Source of the DNA: Rhizomys pruinosus
Lineage: Eukaryota > Chordata > Mammalia > Rodentia > Spalacidae
Reading direction: 5' to 3'
Length of the DNA stretch: 64,000 nt
NCBI GenBank assembly: GCA_009823505.1
Contig: VZQC01009555.1
Coordinates: 245,542 to 309,541, forward strand
In this document: positions 23,431 through 34,445 of the stretch, one piece after another
Layout of the letters: every line of letters begins with the position of its first letter
Numbering within the stretch: position 1 is the stretch's first letter
Program-made: the position numbers and the translations under genes
Notes under the pieces: model-generated
Database searches by the model: none
The model's input: only the letters and a program-made list of their open reading frames with translations
What the model was told of the DNA's origin: nothing

Positions 23431-24528
23431 ATGAAGGCATCTGAAGGAGGCAAGCGAAGCAAGCCTTCAACACCATGAAGAGGCATTTAGAATTCACATT
23501 GCAATACAGGCAAAGAGAAACCCACATCCCAGGGACACAATGAAGGGATAACATGGGAAAGGTACAGGATAATTCCACAACAAGCTCTACCAACCCTGTG
23601 GGAGACTCCTACAGTGGGATCCCCCTGGGGATGGCCCAGGATGCATACAAACTCTGGAAGTGGAAACACTGAAAAGATTCCATGTTGAAATAAAAAAGGA
23701 AACCAACCAGTGAAGCAAAGCTACAGGAAGAGATTGAGAAGCTCCAAAAGGAAGTGGTTATACTAAAGAAATCACAAGATGAAATGAAAAAGAAATCAAA
23801 CACTCATCCAATCAAGAGGAAAAGAATGGAAAAAAGTCTCAGAAGTAGAATGGAGGAAGCAGAACATGAATATCAGACCTGGAAGATAACACAGAACAAC
23901 TAAAAACCTCAAGTAAAGATTATGAAAAATTTTTAAATACACAAAAGTGCAACAACCAGGAATTGTGGGATACTATGAAAAGATCAAACCTCCACATCAT
24001 AGGGATAGAGGAAGGAGAAGAATCTCAAGAGAATGGTATTGATCAGATCTTCAACAGAATAATAAATAAAAATTTCCCCAAACTAAAAAAAGGACAAACC
24101 ATTACAATTACAAGAAGCACATAGAACTCCAAACAGACAAGATCAGAAAAGAAACTCCTCACATCATATCATAGTTAAAATGCTCGATGCACAAAACAAA
24201 GACAAAATTCTGAAAACCACAAGAGAAAAACAAGTTACACATAAGGGGAAACCCATCAGAATTACAACTGACTTCTCAGTGCAAACTATGAAAGCAAGAA
24301 GAAACTGGAGCAAAGCATTCCCAGTGGTAAAGGACTATAGATGACAACCCAGGTTACTATACCCAGCAAAAATGTCGATTATACTTGAAGGGGAGAGAAA
24401 AATCTTCCATGACATAAACAAGATAACAGAATACATGTCTGGAAAACCAACCCTTCAGAGAATACTTGAAGCAATTCGAAGGACAGAAGAAACGAGCAAC
24501 TATCCCCATGCACCTAGAAAGAGAAAAT
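23431..24528 (+). pseudogene. L1 ORF1 (RNA-binding protein), broken
   Basis: ORF1p is the trimeric RNA-binding chaperone that coats L1 RNA. The likely start is ATG at 23431 (MKASEGGKRSKPS). The central RRM region is recognisable at about 23965-24090 from the reading LWDTMKRSNLHIIGIEEGEE, with NFPKLKKGQ further on. Upstream, charged Lys/Glu-rich sequence fits the coiled-coil region. Stop codons and frame changes occur throughout, including one about 15 codons after the start. ORF2 begins about 40 bp downstream at 24569, the normal L1 order. Not functional. Confidence 0.85.
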
Positions 24529-24568
24529 AATAAAAGTATAACTGTAGAAGTAGAAACCTAAACCAAAA

Positions 24569-25573
24569 ATGCAAATGGATAATAAGGTGAAAGGAAGCAA
24601 CACACATATTTCAGTTATAACCTTAAATATTAATGGACTAAACTCCCCAATCAAAAGACATAGACTGGGAGATTGTATTAGGAAACAGAACCCAACTATA
24701 TGCTGTCTACAAGAAACACATCTCACCCTCAAGGATAGGCACCACCTTAAACTGAAGAGATGGAAAAAAGTATTCCAAGCAAATGGTACCAAAAAGAAAG
24801 CAGGCGTTGCTATTTTAATATCAGACAAAATAGATTTCAATGTAAAAGAAATCAGAAGAGACAAAGAAGGCCATTACAGTTTTATCAAAGGAACAATTGA
24901 CCATGAAGATTTCACAGTCATGAATATATATGCACCAAACTCTGGTGCACCAAACTTTATAAAGACAATTCTCCAGGACTTCAAGGAACAGACTAACCCC
25001 AGTACACTCATAGTAGGGGACTTCAATACCCCACTGAGCACTTTGGACAGGTCAACTGGACAAAGAGTAAACAAAGAGACATCTGAACTGAATGATATGA
25101 TACACCAAACTGACCACACAGACATCTACCAAATATTCCACCCTAATACCAGAGAATACACTTTCTACTCAGCGCCCCATTGAACAATTCTTCAAATTAG
25201 ACCACATACTGGGACAACAGAAAACCCCACAATTACACAGATTGAAATAATTCCATGCATTTTCTAGCAGACCACAGTGCAAAAGCTCAATATCAGCAAC
25301 CGATAGGGCCTACTATCTACAAGAACACATGGAGACTAACATCAATGCTCTTGAATAATGAATGGGTAAGAGAAGAAATAAAGAAAGAAATAAAATCTTC
25401 CTGGAACTGAATAACAAAGATAATACGATAATACAAAAGATACAGATAATCATATGTGAATACTTTAAAAAGCAGTCCTAAGAGGGGAGGTTTATAGCCC
25501 CTGGTGCCTACAGGTAGAAACAGAAAGAGCTCAAGTGAACGATCTAATACGGCAGCTAAAGACACTTGAGATA
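24569..25573 (+). pseudogene. L1 ORF2 endonuclease domain, frame broken
   Basis: ATG at 24569 (MQMDNKVKGSNTHISV) opens 204 codons of APE-like endonuclease. They include LNINGLN, LQETH, ILISDKIDFNVKEIRRDKEG, MNIYAPN and VGDFN, so the N-terminal active-site residues are kept. The frame stops after YSAPH at 25183, where bases are missing relative to sister copies. The following KLDHILGQ-like stretch is out of frame. At 25574 a B1 begins, then the inverted segment. The RT part lies at 30296 onward. Confidence 0.92.
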
Positions 25574-25579
25574 TGCTGN
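25574..25579 (+). mobile_element. First bases of a B1 cut off at an N
   Basis: L1 sequence ends with the TSD cacttgagata (25563-25573). The next bases tgctg are the start of the same B1 that is seen complete, in reverse, at 29717-29892. Position 25579 is N, the only ambiguous base in the window. The B1 poly(A) and second TSD are found 4.7 kb away at 30282-30306. Confidence 0.8.
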
Positions 25580-28071
25580 GTAAATGTACACATTTTCATT
25601 ACTCACTTGTCAGCTGAGGCACAATGAGGTTGCTTCCATTTTCTTCAGGCTATGTGAAGAGAAGCAGCAGTAAACTGGGAAGTACACGTATATCTGCAAT
25701 AGATTAAGTCCTTTGGGTATATGCCAGACTTTGTATAACTGGATAGTATTCTGTAGATGCATTTACTTTTAAAGTGTTTTCCTCACTGCTTTCCATAGTG
25801 TTTGCATGAATTTATGTGCAATCCCAACCAACAGTGGATGAGTGTCCCCTTTTCCACATTTGATTCTGTTCATCTTGATCTTTAGCCAGTCTGACTGGGA
25901 TAAGGTTTTAACCTGCATTTCCCTAATTACTGAGGATGCTAAACAGATTTTAAGTTGTTGCATAACCATTTTCATTTCTTCTTGAGAATTCCTCTGTTCA
26001 AATCCTTGCCCGCATCTTTTCATTGGTCATTTTTTTGCTTGATTCCTTGTTTTTGACTTCATTATCTATTCTGGATGTTAGATCCCCTGTTAGATGTGTC
26101 ACTGCTGAAGAGTCTCTCCCTCTCCATGGATTTTATTCACTTCCTTGGTGTTTCTTTTTTACAGAAGATTTAGTTTAATGAGGTGCACTTATTTTTATTG
26201 TTTGGTTGAACTTAAGTTCCTGAACAACTGATAGCCAATTTTAAAAATCCTTTCCTATAACATATATCTTTTTAAAGTACTTCATATTTCTTTCTAACAG
26301 TTTAGAGTTTTATGTTGAGGTCTTGTGATCCATTTGATGTTGTGGTTTTGTTGAGGGGTAGCTAGGGACAGGGGTCTAGTTCTTCTGTAAATGTGATCCA
26401 GTTTTGCCTGTACCATTTATGGGAGATTCTCTCTTTTCCCCACTGTGTGTTCTTGGCACCATTTTCAAATATCAGGTGGCTGAAAGTTGAATGACACATC
26501 AATCCAATGGAGTCTATTCAGCCTATTTAGAGATCTAATAAAATCCACTGTCTTTCATTCTGTCATATCAGTTCTTCTATTTGTTCTCAGGCTTGTCAGG
26601 TTATTAGCTATCTTTCTCTTCTTTCTTTCTTTCTTTCTTTCTTTCTTTTCTTTCTTTCTTTTTCTTCTCTCTCTCTCTGTCTTCTCTCTTTTCTCTTTCT
26701 CTCTCTTTCTCTCCTTCTCTCTTTTCTACATCTTTCTCTTTCTCTTTTTCTCTCTTTCCCTCCCTCCCCTTCCTTTCTTCTTTCTTTTCTTTTCTTTTCT
26801 TTCTTTTTTTTATCTTTCTTTCTTTCTTTCTATTCTTTCTTGTCTTTCTTCTTCTCCTTCTGAGCCTGTTGTTTCAATGGAGGGTTTCCATGTATCTTTC
26901 ACCATTTGCTTAAGTTATAGTCTTTGAAAGTTACTGATTTCTACGTGATTTTATGAGCCTGCCTTTGCTGAAATTTAATCATTGTGGGTTTTCTGGTGGA
27001 GTTTTTTGGCATCCTTAGGTAAAGCATATATTCTCTGCAAATAAGATAGTTTGACTTCTCTTTTTCAAATTAGTATTCATATTAATTTCCTTTTCTTGTC
27101 TTCAGTTGCTCTAGCAAGAGTTTCAAGCAAATTAATGGGATTACAGTCGTCTAAGCATCCAGAAAGGCTAGTTACACTCCACCTGATCGAATTTAACTTC
27201 TGTTGTAATATTTTAGAAAAGGATTAGGACAAAAGCTCGAAGCTAGCCTTGTATAAGAAATACTAAGAAGCACTCCCATAAAGATAAATCTGTGGTTAGA
27301 AATAATGCATGACAAATCAGTTTTTTCCTCATTCTTTTTGATCTTATATACCTAAAATATGCATACACACCTCCACCATACCCAAAATTTCTAACTCTGA
27401 AAATAAATTGTAGCTTGTCTTCTCAGATCTGTTAAAGGCATTCACAATAGAGCATGGTTTGTTTTTTAAAATTAATGAGGAATATAACATTATGTTTTCT
27501 CAGTTTGGCCTTACAACTAGGTAATTGGCGCTACATCCATATATGAGGATACCATTCATCGCTTGTTTTTTTCTGGGACTGTGTTACTTCACTTAGCATT
27601 GATACCTTACTAAGCTCATCAATTTACCATGAAAAGCTTCAATGAATGTCATCTTTCTTTATTGCTGCAAATAGAACTCCATTGTGTAGATGTACCACCT
27701 TCATCTATCCCCGATCAGTGAGGGGCACTTTGGGTTGGTTCCAGCTCTTTGTTTGTGAAGAGAAGCTGCAATAAACTATTGCAGTGTATGTATCTCTGGG
27801 TAAGATGAGACTTGTGGGTATATACCCCAGGAGTGGTATGGCTGAATCAGGCAAGTTCATTCCCAGTCTTCCAAGGGTTCTCACACTGGGCCTTTTCCCA
27901 GTCGTAATGACTTGTCAATCCCACCACAGAAGTGGTATTCCCTTCCCCACAACTCTCTGGGATCTGGTATCATTTGTTTTCTTGATCCTAGCCAGTCTTA
28001 TAAGTGAGATGATGATTCTATAAAGTGGTTTTAATTTGCATTCCTTAATTTTAGTGACATTGAAACTTTTA

Positions 28072-28279
28072 TAATTTTTTATGGATTTATTTTTATGTGT
28101 ATGAGTGTACTATCTGCATTAGGTTGGTGGATCCATGTTATGCAATGCCTGAGTCAGAAGAGGCATTGTAATTCCCAAAGACTGCGTTCTTAGCCACCAT
28201 TGGGGTGCTGGTAATTGAAAACCTGGAATTCCTGATGCAAGAGAGTGTTCTTAATGGCTGAGGTCATCTCTCCATCCCC
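28072..28279 (-). mobile_element. B2 SINE within the inverted segment
   Basis: Reverse copy of the B2 at 31605-31814 with the same flanking L1 sequence on both sides. It has extra small indels relative to the plus-strand copy. Confidence 0.9.
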
Positions 28280-29716
28280 AGACACTGAACACTTTTTAAG
28301 ACGGTTTCTCAGCCATCCTCTATTCCCTCACTTGTGAAGTCCTGTCATGCTCTTTTTCCATCTTTGAGTGGGTCATTTGCTTTCTTTCTTTCTTTGTTTT
28401 TTTGAGTAGTCTATATGCTCTGGAAATCAATGCTTTGGGTCAGATGTATCTCGCAGTGAAGGTTTTCCTCCCACTTCTGTGGGTTTTTCTCTTCACTTAC
28501 TTGGTTGTTTTCTTTTGATGTACAGAGGCTTTCGAGTTTAATGAGGTTCCATTTGTCAATTGTTCAATGACCTTAATTCTTGCACAAGCTGTCACTGTCT
28601 GATTAGGAAGTCTTTTCCTACGGCCCGTGTCTTGTAGTCTGCTGCCAACTTTTTCTTCATACGGCTTCAGGAGTTTGGGGTTCAATGTTGAGGTCTTTGA
28701 TCATGTGAGTTGACTTTTGTACAAGAAGGGTGAGAGGTAGAGGTTAAATTTCATTGTTCTACAAGTGGTGATCCAGTTTTGGCCAACACCACTTGCTGAA
28801 GATGCTGTTCTTTTTCTCCATCTGTCTCTTTCTTGGGCCCCCTTGTCAAATATGAGTAGGCTGAAATGTATGTGCTCAAGTTTGATCTTATTTTGTTGCA
28901 TTGGTCAATAGGTCTGATTATCTTGAATGTCTGAATGTAGTTTGTAGTATTAAGTTGAGAATTTTTTGCATTCTGTGATCTTAATGAGATGGGTCATATT
29001 AGTTCTCCTTTTTGGTTGTATGTTTGCCTGGTTTGGTAAGTTCAGAGTGATGCTGCTTCATAGAGGAATTGGAGCATTCCCTCTGTTTGATCCTTCTGAA
29101 TAATTTGAGTAATGTATGAATTTGTAAGTCTTTGAAATGTTTTAATAGAATCTCTCCTTGAAACCATCTGGGGCCTGGGGCTTTTTTAGTTGGAAGGTTT
29201 CTTACTACATCCTCATTTCTTCAGTAATATTGGTATTGTTTTATGCTGTTGATCTCTTCTTGGTTTGAGCTTTGGTGATTACAGGATTTCCAGATATTCA
29301 TCCATTCTCCCTAGGGTTTTCAAATTAGGAGAGTATAGGTTTTTTTGAAAGTATTCGCAGTATGATTGTCTGGAATCTTTTCATTGTCTGTTGCGATATT
29401 TCCCATTTCATCACAAGATAGTCATTGATTTAGAAAATTGCTTCTCTTTTGTTTGTTAACTAGCGCCTAGAAGGTCTGTCCTATACACTATAGAAAAAAA
29501 TTAAATAAAAATAAAAAAAATAACATCATAAAAGAAGAAGACAATATAAATATAAGAAAAAAGAAAATTCAATAATAGATTATAAATATAATATAAAAAA
29601 TAAAAGAGAAAAATTATAGAATAAAAAAAAATTTAGGATATTCATTGATATATACTAAAGCTTGATTTGTGTTATTCCTGTCTGTGCATTTAGGTTCATG
29701 TTGTGTATCTCAAGTG

Positions 29717-29892
29717 TTTTTTTTTTTTTTTTTTTTTTTTGTCTTTTCAAGACAGGGTCTCCCTGTAGCCCCAGCTAGGCCTGGAACTCACTCTGTAAAC
29801 CAGGCTGGCTTGAACTTACAAAAGATTCCACCCTGCCTCTGCCTCCCGAGTGCTAGGATTAAGTACGTGCGGTGCGCCACCACAAGCCAGCA
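29717..29892 (-). mobile_element. B1 SINE within the inverted segment
   Basis: Poly(T), then gtcttttcaagacagggtct, to ccaccacaagccagca. TSD tatctcaagtg at 29706-29716 and 29893-29903. This is the complete version of the B1 whose two ends are split at 25574 and 30282. Confidence 0.94.
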
Positions 29893-30281
29893 TATCTCAA
29901 GTGTCTTTAGCTGCGTATTAGATCGTTCACTTGAGCTCTTTCTGTTTTCTAATGTAGGGACCCAGGCTATAAACTCTACCTCTTAGGACTGCTTTTTAAA
30001 GTATCCCATGGATTTTTGTTATGTTGTATTATCTTTTTCATTTTAGTTCCAGGAAGTGTTTATTTTTCTTTTATTTCTTCCTTACCCATTCATTTTTAAG
30101 AGAGTGTTGTTTAGTCTCCATGTTCTTGTAGTAGTAGGGCTTTTCCGGTGCTGATATTGAGCTTTTGCCACTGTGGTCTGCAATAGAATGCATGTGAAAT
30201 TATTTCAATCTGTGTAATTCGTGGACGGTTTTCTTTGTCCCAGTATGTGGTCTATTTTGAAGAATTGTTCACATGGGGCGC

Positions 30282-30295
30282 AAAAAAAAAAAAAA
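30282..30295 (+). mobile_element. Orphan B1 poly(A) tail
   Basis: Fourteen A residues followed by cacttgagata (30296-30306), the second TSD of the B1 that starts at 25574. No B1 body precedes it; the inverted segment ends directly before the A-run. Confidence 0.85.
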
Positions 30296-32545
30296 CACTT
30301 GAGATACAACAACAAATGAACCCTAAATGCAACAGACAGGAATAACAAAAATCAGAGCAGAAATCAATGAAATCAAAACAAACCATAAAAAAAATCAATG
30401 AATCCAAAAGTTGTCTCTTTGAGAGAATAAACAAGATAGACAGACCTCTAGCCTAGTTAACCAAAAGAAAAAAGGAACAATTCTAAATCAAGACAATCTG
30501 TGATGAAATGGGAAATATCGCAACAGACAATGAAAAGATCCAGACAATCATACTGGAATACTTCAAAAACCTATACTCTACTAAGTTTGAAAACCTAGGA
30601 GAAATGGATGAATATCTGAAATCCTGTGAATCACCAAAGCTCAACCAAGAAGAGATCAACAGCATAAACAGAACCATAATATATGAAGAAATTGAAGATG
30701 TAATAAGAAACCTCCCAACTAAAAAAAGCCCAGGCCCAGATGGTTTCAAGGCAGAATTCTATAAAACATTTCAAAGACTTACAATCATAATTACTCAAAT
30801 TATTCAGAAGGATACAAACAGAGGGAATGCTCCCAAATTCCTTCTATGAAGCCAGCATCACTCTAACACCAAAACCAGGCAAACATACAACCAAAAAGGA
30901 GAACTATAGACCCATCTCATTAATGATCACAGATGCAAAAATTCTCAACTTAATACTTACAAACTACATTCAGACATCAAGAATATCAGACCTATTGACC
31001 AATGCAACAAAACTAAAGATCTAAACTTGAGCACATACAATTTCAGCCACCTCATATTTGACAAGGGCCCAAGAAGAGACAATGGAGAAAAGACAGCATC
31101 TTCAGCAAGTGGTGTTGGCAAAACTGGATCACCACTTGTAGAACAATGAAATTAAACCTCTACCTCTCACCCTGTACAAAAGTCAACTCCAGATGGATCA
31201 AAGACCTCAACATGAAACCCCAAACTCTGAAGGCGATAGAAGACAAAGTTGGCAGCAGACTACAAGACACGGGCGTAGGAAAAGACTTCCTAAATCAGAC
31301 AGCAGCTGTGCAAGAATTAAGGTCATTGACAATTGACAAATGGGACCTCATTAAACTCGAAAGCTTCTGTACATCAAAAGAAACAACCAAGTAAGTGAAG
31401 AGAAAACCCACAGAGTGGGAGGAAACCTTCACTGCAGATACATCTGACAAAGCATTGATTTCCAGAGCATATAGACTACTCAAAAAACAAAGAAGAAAGA
31501 AAGCAAATGACCCACTCAAAAGATGGAACAAAGAGCTGAACAGAAACTTCACAAGTGAGGAATTAGAGATGGCTGAGAAACGTCTTAAAAAAGTGTTCAG
31601 TGTCTGGGGATGGAGAGATGCCTCAGCAATTAAGAGACGACTGCTCTTGCATAGGATCCAGGTTCAATTACCAGCACCCACATGGTGGCTAAGAACCGTC
31701 TTTGGGAATACAATGCCCTCTTCTGACCTCCGAGGCATTGCATAACATGGATGCACCAACCTACATGCAGATAGTACACTCATACACATAAAAAATAAAT
31801 CCATAAAAAATTTTAAAAAGTGTTCAATGTCACTAATAATTAAGGAAATGCAAATTAAAACCACTTTAAGATATCATCTCACTCTGATAAGACTGGCTAG
31901 GATCAAGAAAACAAATGATACCAAGTGCCAGAGAGGTTGTGGGGAAAGGGATCCACTGCTGGTGGGAATGTAAACTCATATAACCACTATGGAAAGCAGT
32001 GTGAAGAACCCTTGGAAGACTGGGAATGAACTTGCCTGATTCAGCCATACCACTCCTGGGTATATACCCACAAGTCTCATCTTACCGCAGAGATACATAC
32101 ACGGCCATGTTTATTGCAGCTCTCTTCACAACACTAAAGAGCTGGAACCAACCCAAGTGCCCCTCAACTGACGGGTGGATAGATGAAAGGTGGTACATCT
32201 ACACAATGGAGTTCTATGCAGCAATAAAGAAAGATGACATCATGAGCTTTTCAGGTAAATGGATGGAGCTAGAAGATATCATGCTAAGTGAAGTAACACA
32301 GTCCCAGAAAAACAAGCGATGAATGGTATCCCTCATATATGGATGTTAGCGCCAATTACCTAGTTGTAAGGCAAACTGAGCAACATTAATGTTATATTCC
32401 TCATAATTTTAAAAACAACCATGCTCTATTGTGAATCCTTTAACAGATTCTAGAACTAAGCTACAATTTATTTTCAGAGTTAGAAATTTTTGGTGTATGG
32501 GTGGACGGTATGTATGCATATTTTAGAGTAATATAAGATCAAAAG
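30296..32545 (+). pseudogene. Younger L1, ORF2 3' part with internal deletion
   Basis: Continuation of the L1 interrupted at 25573. It encodes NPKCNRQE-like and SINRTIIYEEIEDVIRNLPT, then KKSPGPDGFKAEFYKTFQRL. Near 30985 the frame jumps to [13 protein letters not shown] sequence belonging several hundred codons later, so the catalytic RT core is deleted. The C-terminal region follows (KPQTLKAIEDKVGSRLQ, LLGIYPQVSSYRRDTYTAM, YTMEFYAAIKK), ending near 32322, then a short 3'UTR to about 32545. A B2 lies at 31605. Multiple frame breaks are present, so it is inactive. Confidence 0.88.
31605..31814 (+). mobile_element. B2 SINE with TSD
   Basis: From the head ggggatggagagatgcctca to an AT-rich tail. 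TSD aaaaagtgttcagtgtc (ending 31604) and aaaaagtgttcaatgtc (31815-31831). It is nested in the ORF2 C-terminal region. Confidence 0.93.
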
Positions 32546-32719
32546 AATGAGGAAAAAACTGATTTGTCATGGCATTATTTCTAACCACAGTATTTATTTT
32601 ATGGGAGTGCTTCTTAGTATTTCTTATACAAGGCTGCTTCAGCTTTTGTCTAATCCTTTTCTAAAATATTACACAGCAGTTAAAGTATCAGGCTGGTGTA
32701 ACTTAGCCTTTCTGGATGC
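32546..32719. other. Junction sequence between young and old L1
   Basis: Not matched to the L1 3' ends elsewhere in the window. It may be an unrecognised part of one of the two L1s or filler at the insertion junction. Its reverse copy is near 27130-27310. Confidence 0.4.
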
Positions 32720-33040
32720 TTAATGACCACACTTAATGCCCATACCAATTTGCTTGAAACTCTTGCTAGAGCAATGAGACAAGAAAAGGAAATTAAATGA
32801 ATACTAATTGAAAAAGAAGAGGTCAAACTATCCTTATTTGCAGATGATATGATGTTATACCTAGGAGACGCCAAAAACTCCACCAGAAAACTCCTACAAA
32901 TGATTAACATTTTCAGCAAAGTGACAGGCTATAAAATCATTCTGTAGAAATCAGTAGACTTTTTATAGACTGATAACAAGCAATTGGTGAAAGAGTACAT
33001 GGAAACCCTTCCATTAACAACAGGCTCAGAAGGAAGAAAG

Positions 33041-33110
<70 letters not shown>

Positions 33111-33226
33111 GAAGGGGGAGGGAGGGAAAGAGAAAGAAAAAGAGAAAGAGAAAGAGAGAGAAAGAGAGAGAAAGAGAGAGAAAGAGAGAGAAAGAGAGAA
33201 AGAGAGAAAGAGAGAAAGAGAGAGAG

Positions 33227-33285
<59 letters not shown>

Positions 33286-34445
33286 GAAAGATAGCAATAA
33301 ACCTGACCAAGCCTGAGAACAATTAGAAACTGATTATGACAGAATGAAAGACAGTGGATTTTATTAGATCTCTAAATAGGCTGAATAGACTCCATTGGAT
33401 GAATGTGCATTCAATTTCAGCCACCTGATATTTGACAAAGGTGCCAAGAACACACAGTGGGGAAAAGAGAGAATCTCCCATAAATGGTACAGCAAAACTG
33501 GATCTCCAGCTGTAAAAGAAGGAAACTAGACCCTGTCCTATCACCCTGCACAAAACCCAACTCAAATGGATCACAGACCTCAACATAAAACTCTGAAACT
33601 GTTAGAAGAAAATATGGAGAGTACTTTAAAAGATATATGTATAGGAAAGGACTTTTTAAATTGGATATCAGTTGTTCAGGAATTAAGTTCAACCAACAAT
33701 AAAATAAGTGCAACCTCATTAAACTAAAATCTTCTGTACACCAAAAGAAACAACCAAGGAAGTGAATTAAAATCCATGGAGAGGGAGAGACTCTTCAGCA
33801 GTGACACATCTGACAGGGGATTAACATCCAGAATAGATAATGAAGTCAAAAACAAGGAATCAAGCAAAAAAATGACCAATGAAAAGATGGGCAAAGGATT
33901 TGAACAGAGAATTCTCAAAAGAAGAAATGAAAATGGTTATGCAACAACTTAAAATCTGTTTAGCATCCTCAGCAATTAGGGAAATGCAGGTTAAAACCTT
34001 ATCCCAGTCAGACTGGCTAAGATCAAGAGAACCAAGGATATCAAATGCTGGAAAAGGGGGACACTCATTCCCTGTTGGTGGGATTGCAAATTCATGCAAA
34101 CACTATGGAAAGCAGTGAGGAGAACTCTTAAGAAAGTAAATGAATCTACAATATGATCCAGTTATAAAAGTCCTTGGCATATACCCAAAGGACTTAATCT
34201 ATTGCAGATATACGTGTACTTCCATGTTTACTGCTGCTCTCTTCACAATAGCTGAGAAATGGAAGCAACCTCATTGTGCCTCAGCTGACAAGTGAGTAAT
34301 GAAAATGTGGTACATTTACAGGATGGAGTTCTATTTAGTGGTAAATAAAGACAAAATCCTGAAATTTGTAGGTAAATGGATTGGAAGTGAAAATGGTTAC
34401 AGAAACTGAAGTAACTCAGTCTGAGAAAAACAATGTATCTTTTCC
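32720..34445 (+). pseudogene. Older L1 ORF2, RT to C-terminus, broken
   Basis: Reads ARAMRQEKEI-like, then [20 protein letters not shown] (RT catalytic motif FADD at 32837-32848), ITGYKI-like sequence, and a GAAA microsatellite that replaces or interrupts the next codons. Downstream come the TFLKLDISCSGIK-like region and KRWAKDLNREFSKEEMK (33879 on), followed by diverged C-terminal blocks with gtggtacatttacaggatgg near 34310. It is older than the L1 at 30296 by divergence and by its longer 3'UTR. Several stops are visible. Confidence 0.82.
33034..33290 (+). repeat. (GAAA)n compound microsatellite within L1
   Basis: About 257 bp of gaaa units with ggga and gagagaaa interruptions in the middle. 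It gives spurious Lys/Glu/Arg and Phe/Leu/Ser ORFs on both strands. A rearranged reverse counterpart lies at about 26615-26850. Confidence 0.97.

Larger units (their letters stand above)
23205..25573 (+). mobile_element. Younger L1, 5' half, inside an older L1
   Basis: Starts in 5'UTR sequence shared with the full-length L1 at 50.9 kb (caagtggattcttttgagaacc-like and caacattccataaacaagga-like blocks). It passes through a broken ORF1 and the ORF2 endonuclease to about codon 310 of ORF2. There a B1 insertion begins at 25574. The element resumes at 30296 after the B1 poly(A) and TSD, and ends near 32.55 kb. Confidence 0.85.
25580..30281 (-). repeat. 4.7-kb inverted copy of the surrounding L1/B1/B2 locus
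   Basis: Read on the minus strand this segment repeats, in order, 25172-25573 (L1 ORF2), a complete B1, and 30296 to about 34318 (rest of the young L1 with its nested B2, then the older L1 with its GAAA array). For example ttgttctcaggcttgtcagg at 26580 mirrors the sequence near 33320. The two arms share nested SINE insertions, so they are copies of one locus, not two independent L1s. Differences are mostly one- or two-base indels in the inverted arm. An AT-rich block at about 29485-29640 has no counterpart. Confidence 0.93.

Noticed and set aside
26487..26927. 146-codon Phe/Ser/Leu-rich ORF resembling a membrane protein
   Set aside because: It is the CTTT side of the same microsatellite, in the inverted segment.
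32929..33322. Lys/Arg/Glu-rich (plus) and Phe/Leu/Ser-rich (minus) ORFs of about 100-120 codons
   Set aside because: Translations of the GAAA microsatellite inside an L1 remnant.
25580..34318. Genuine large palindrome with hairpin-forming arms
   Set aside because: Considered, but the breakpoints inside one B1, the adjacent N and the one-sided indel pattern favour an assembly artefact. Kept as the alternative in the findings.
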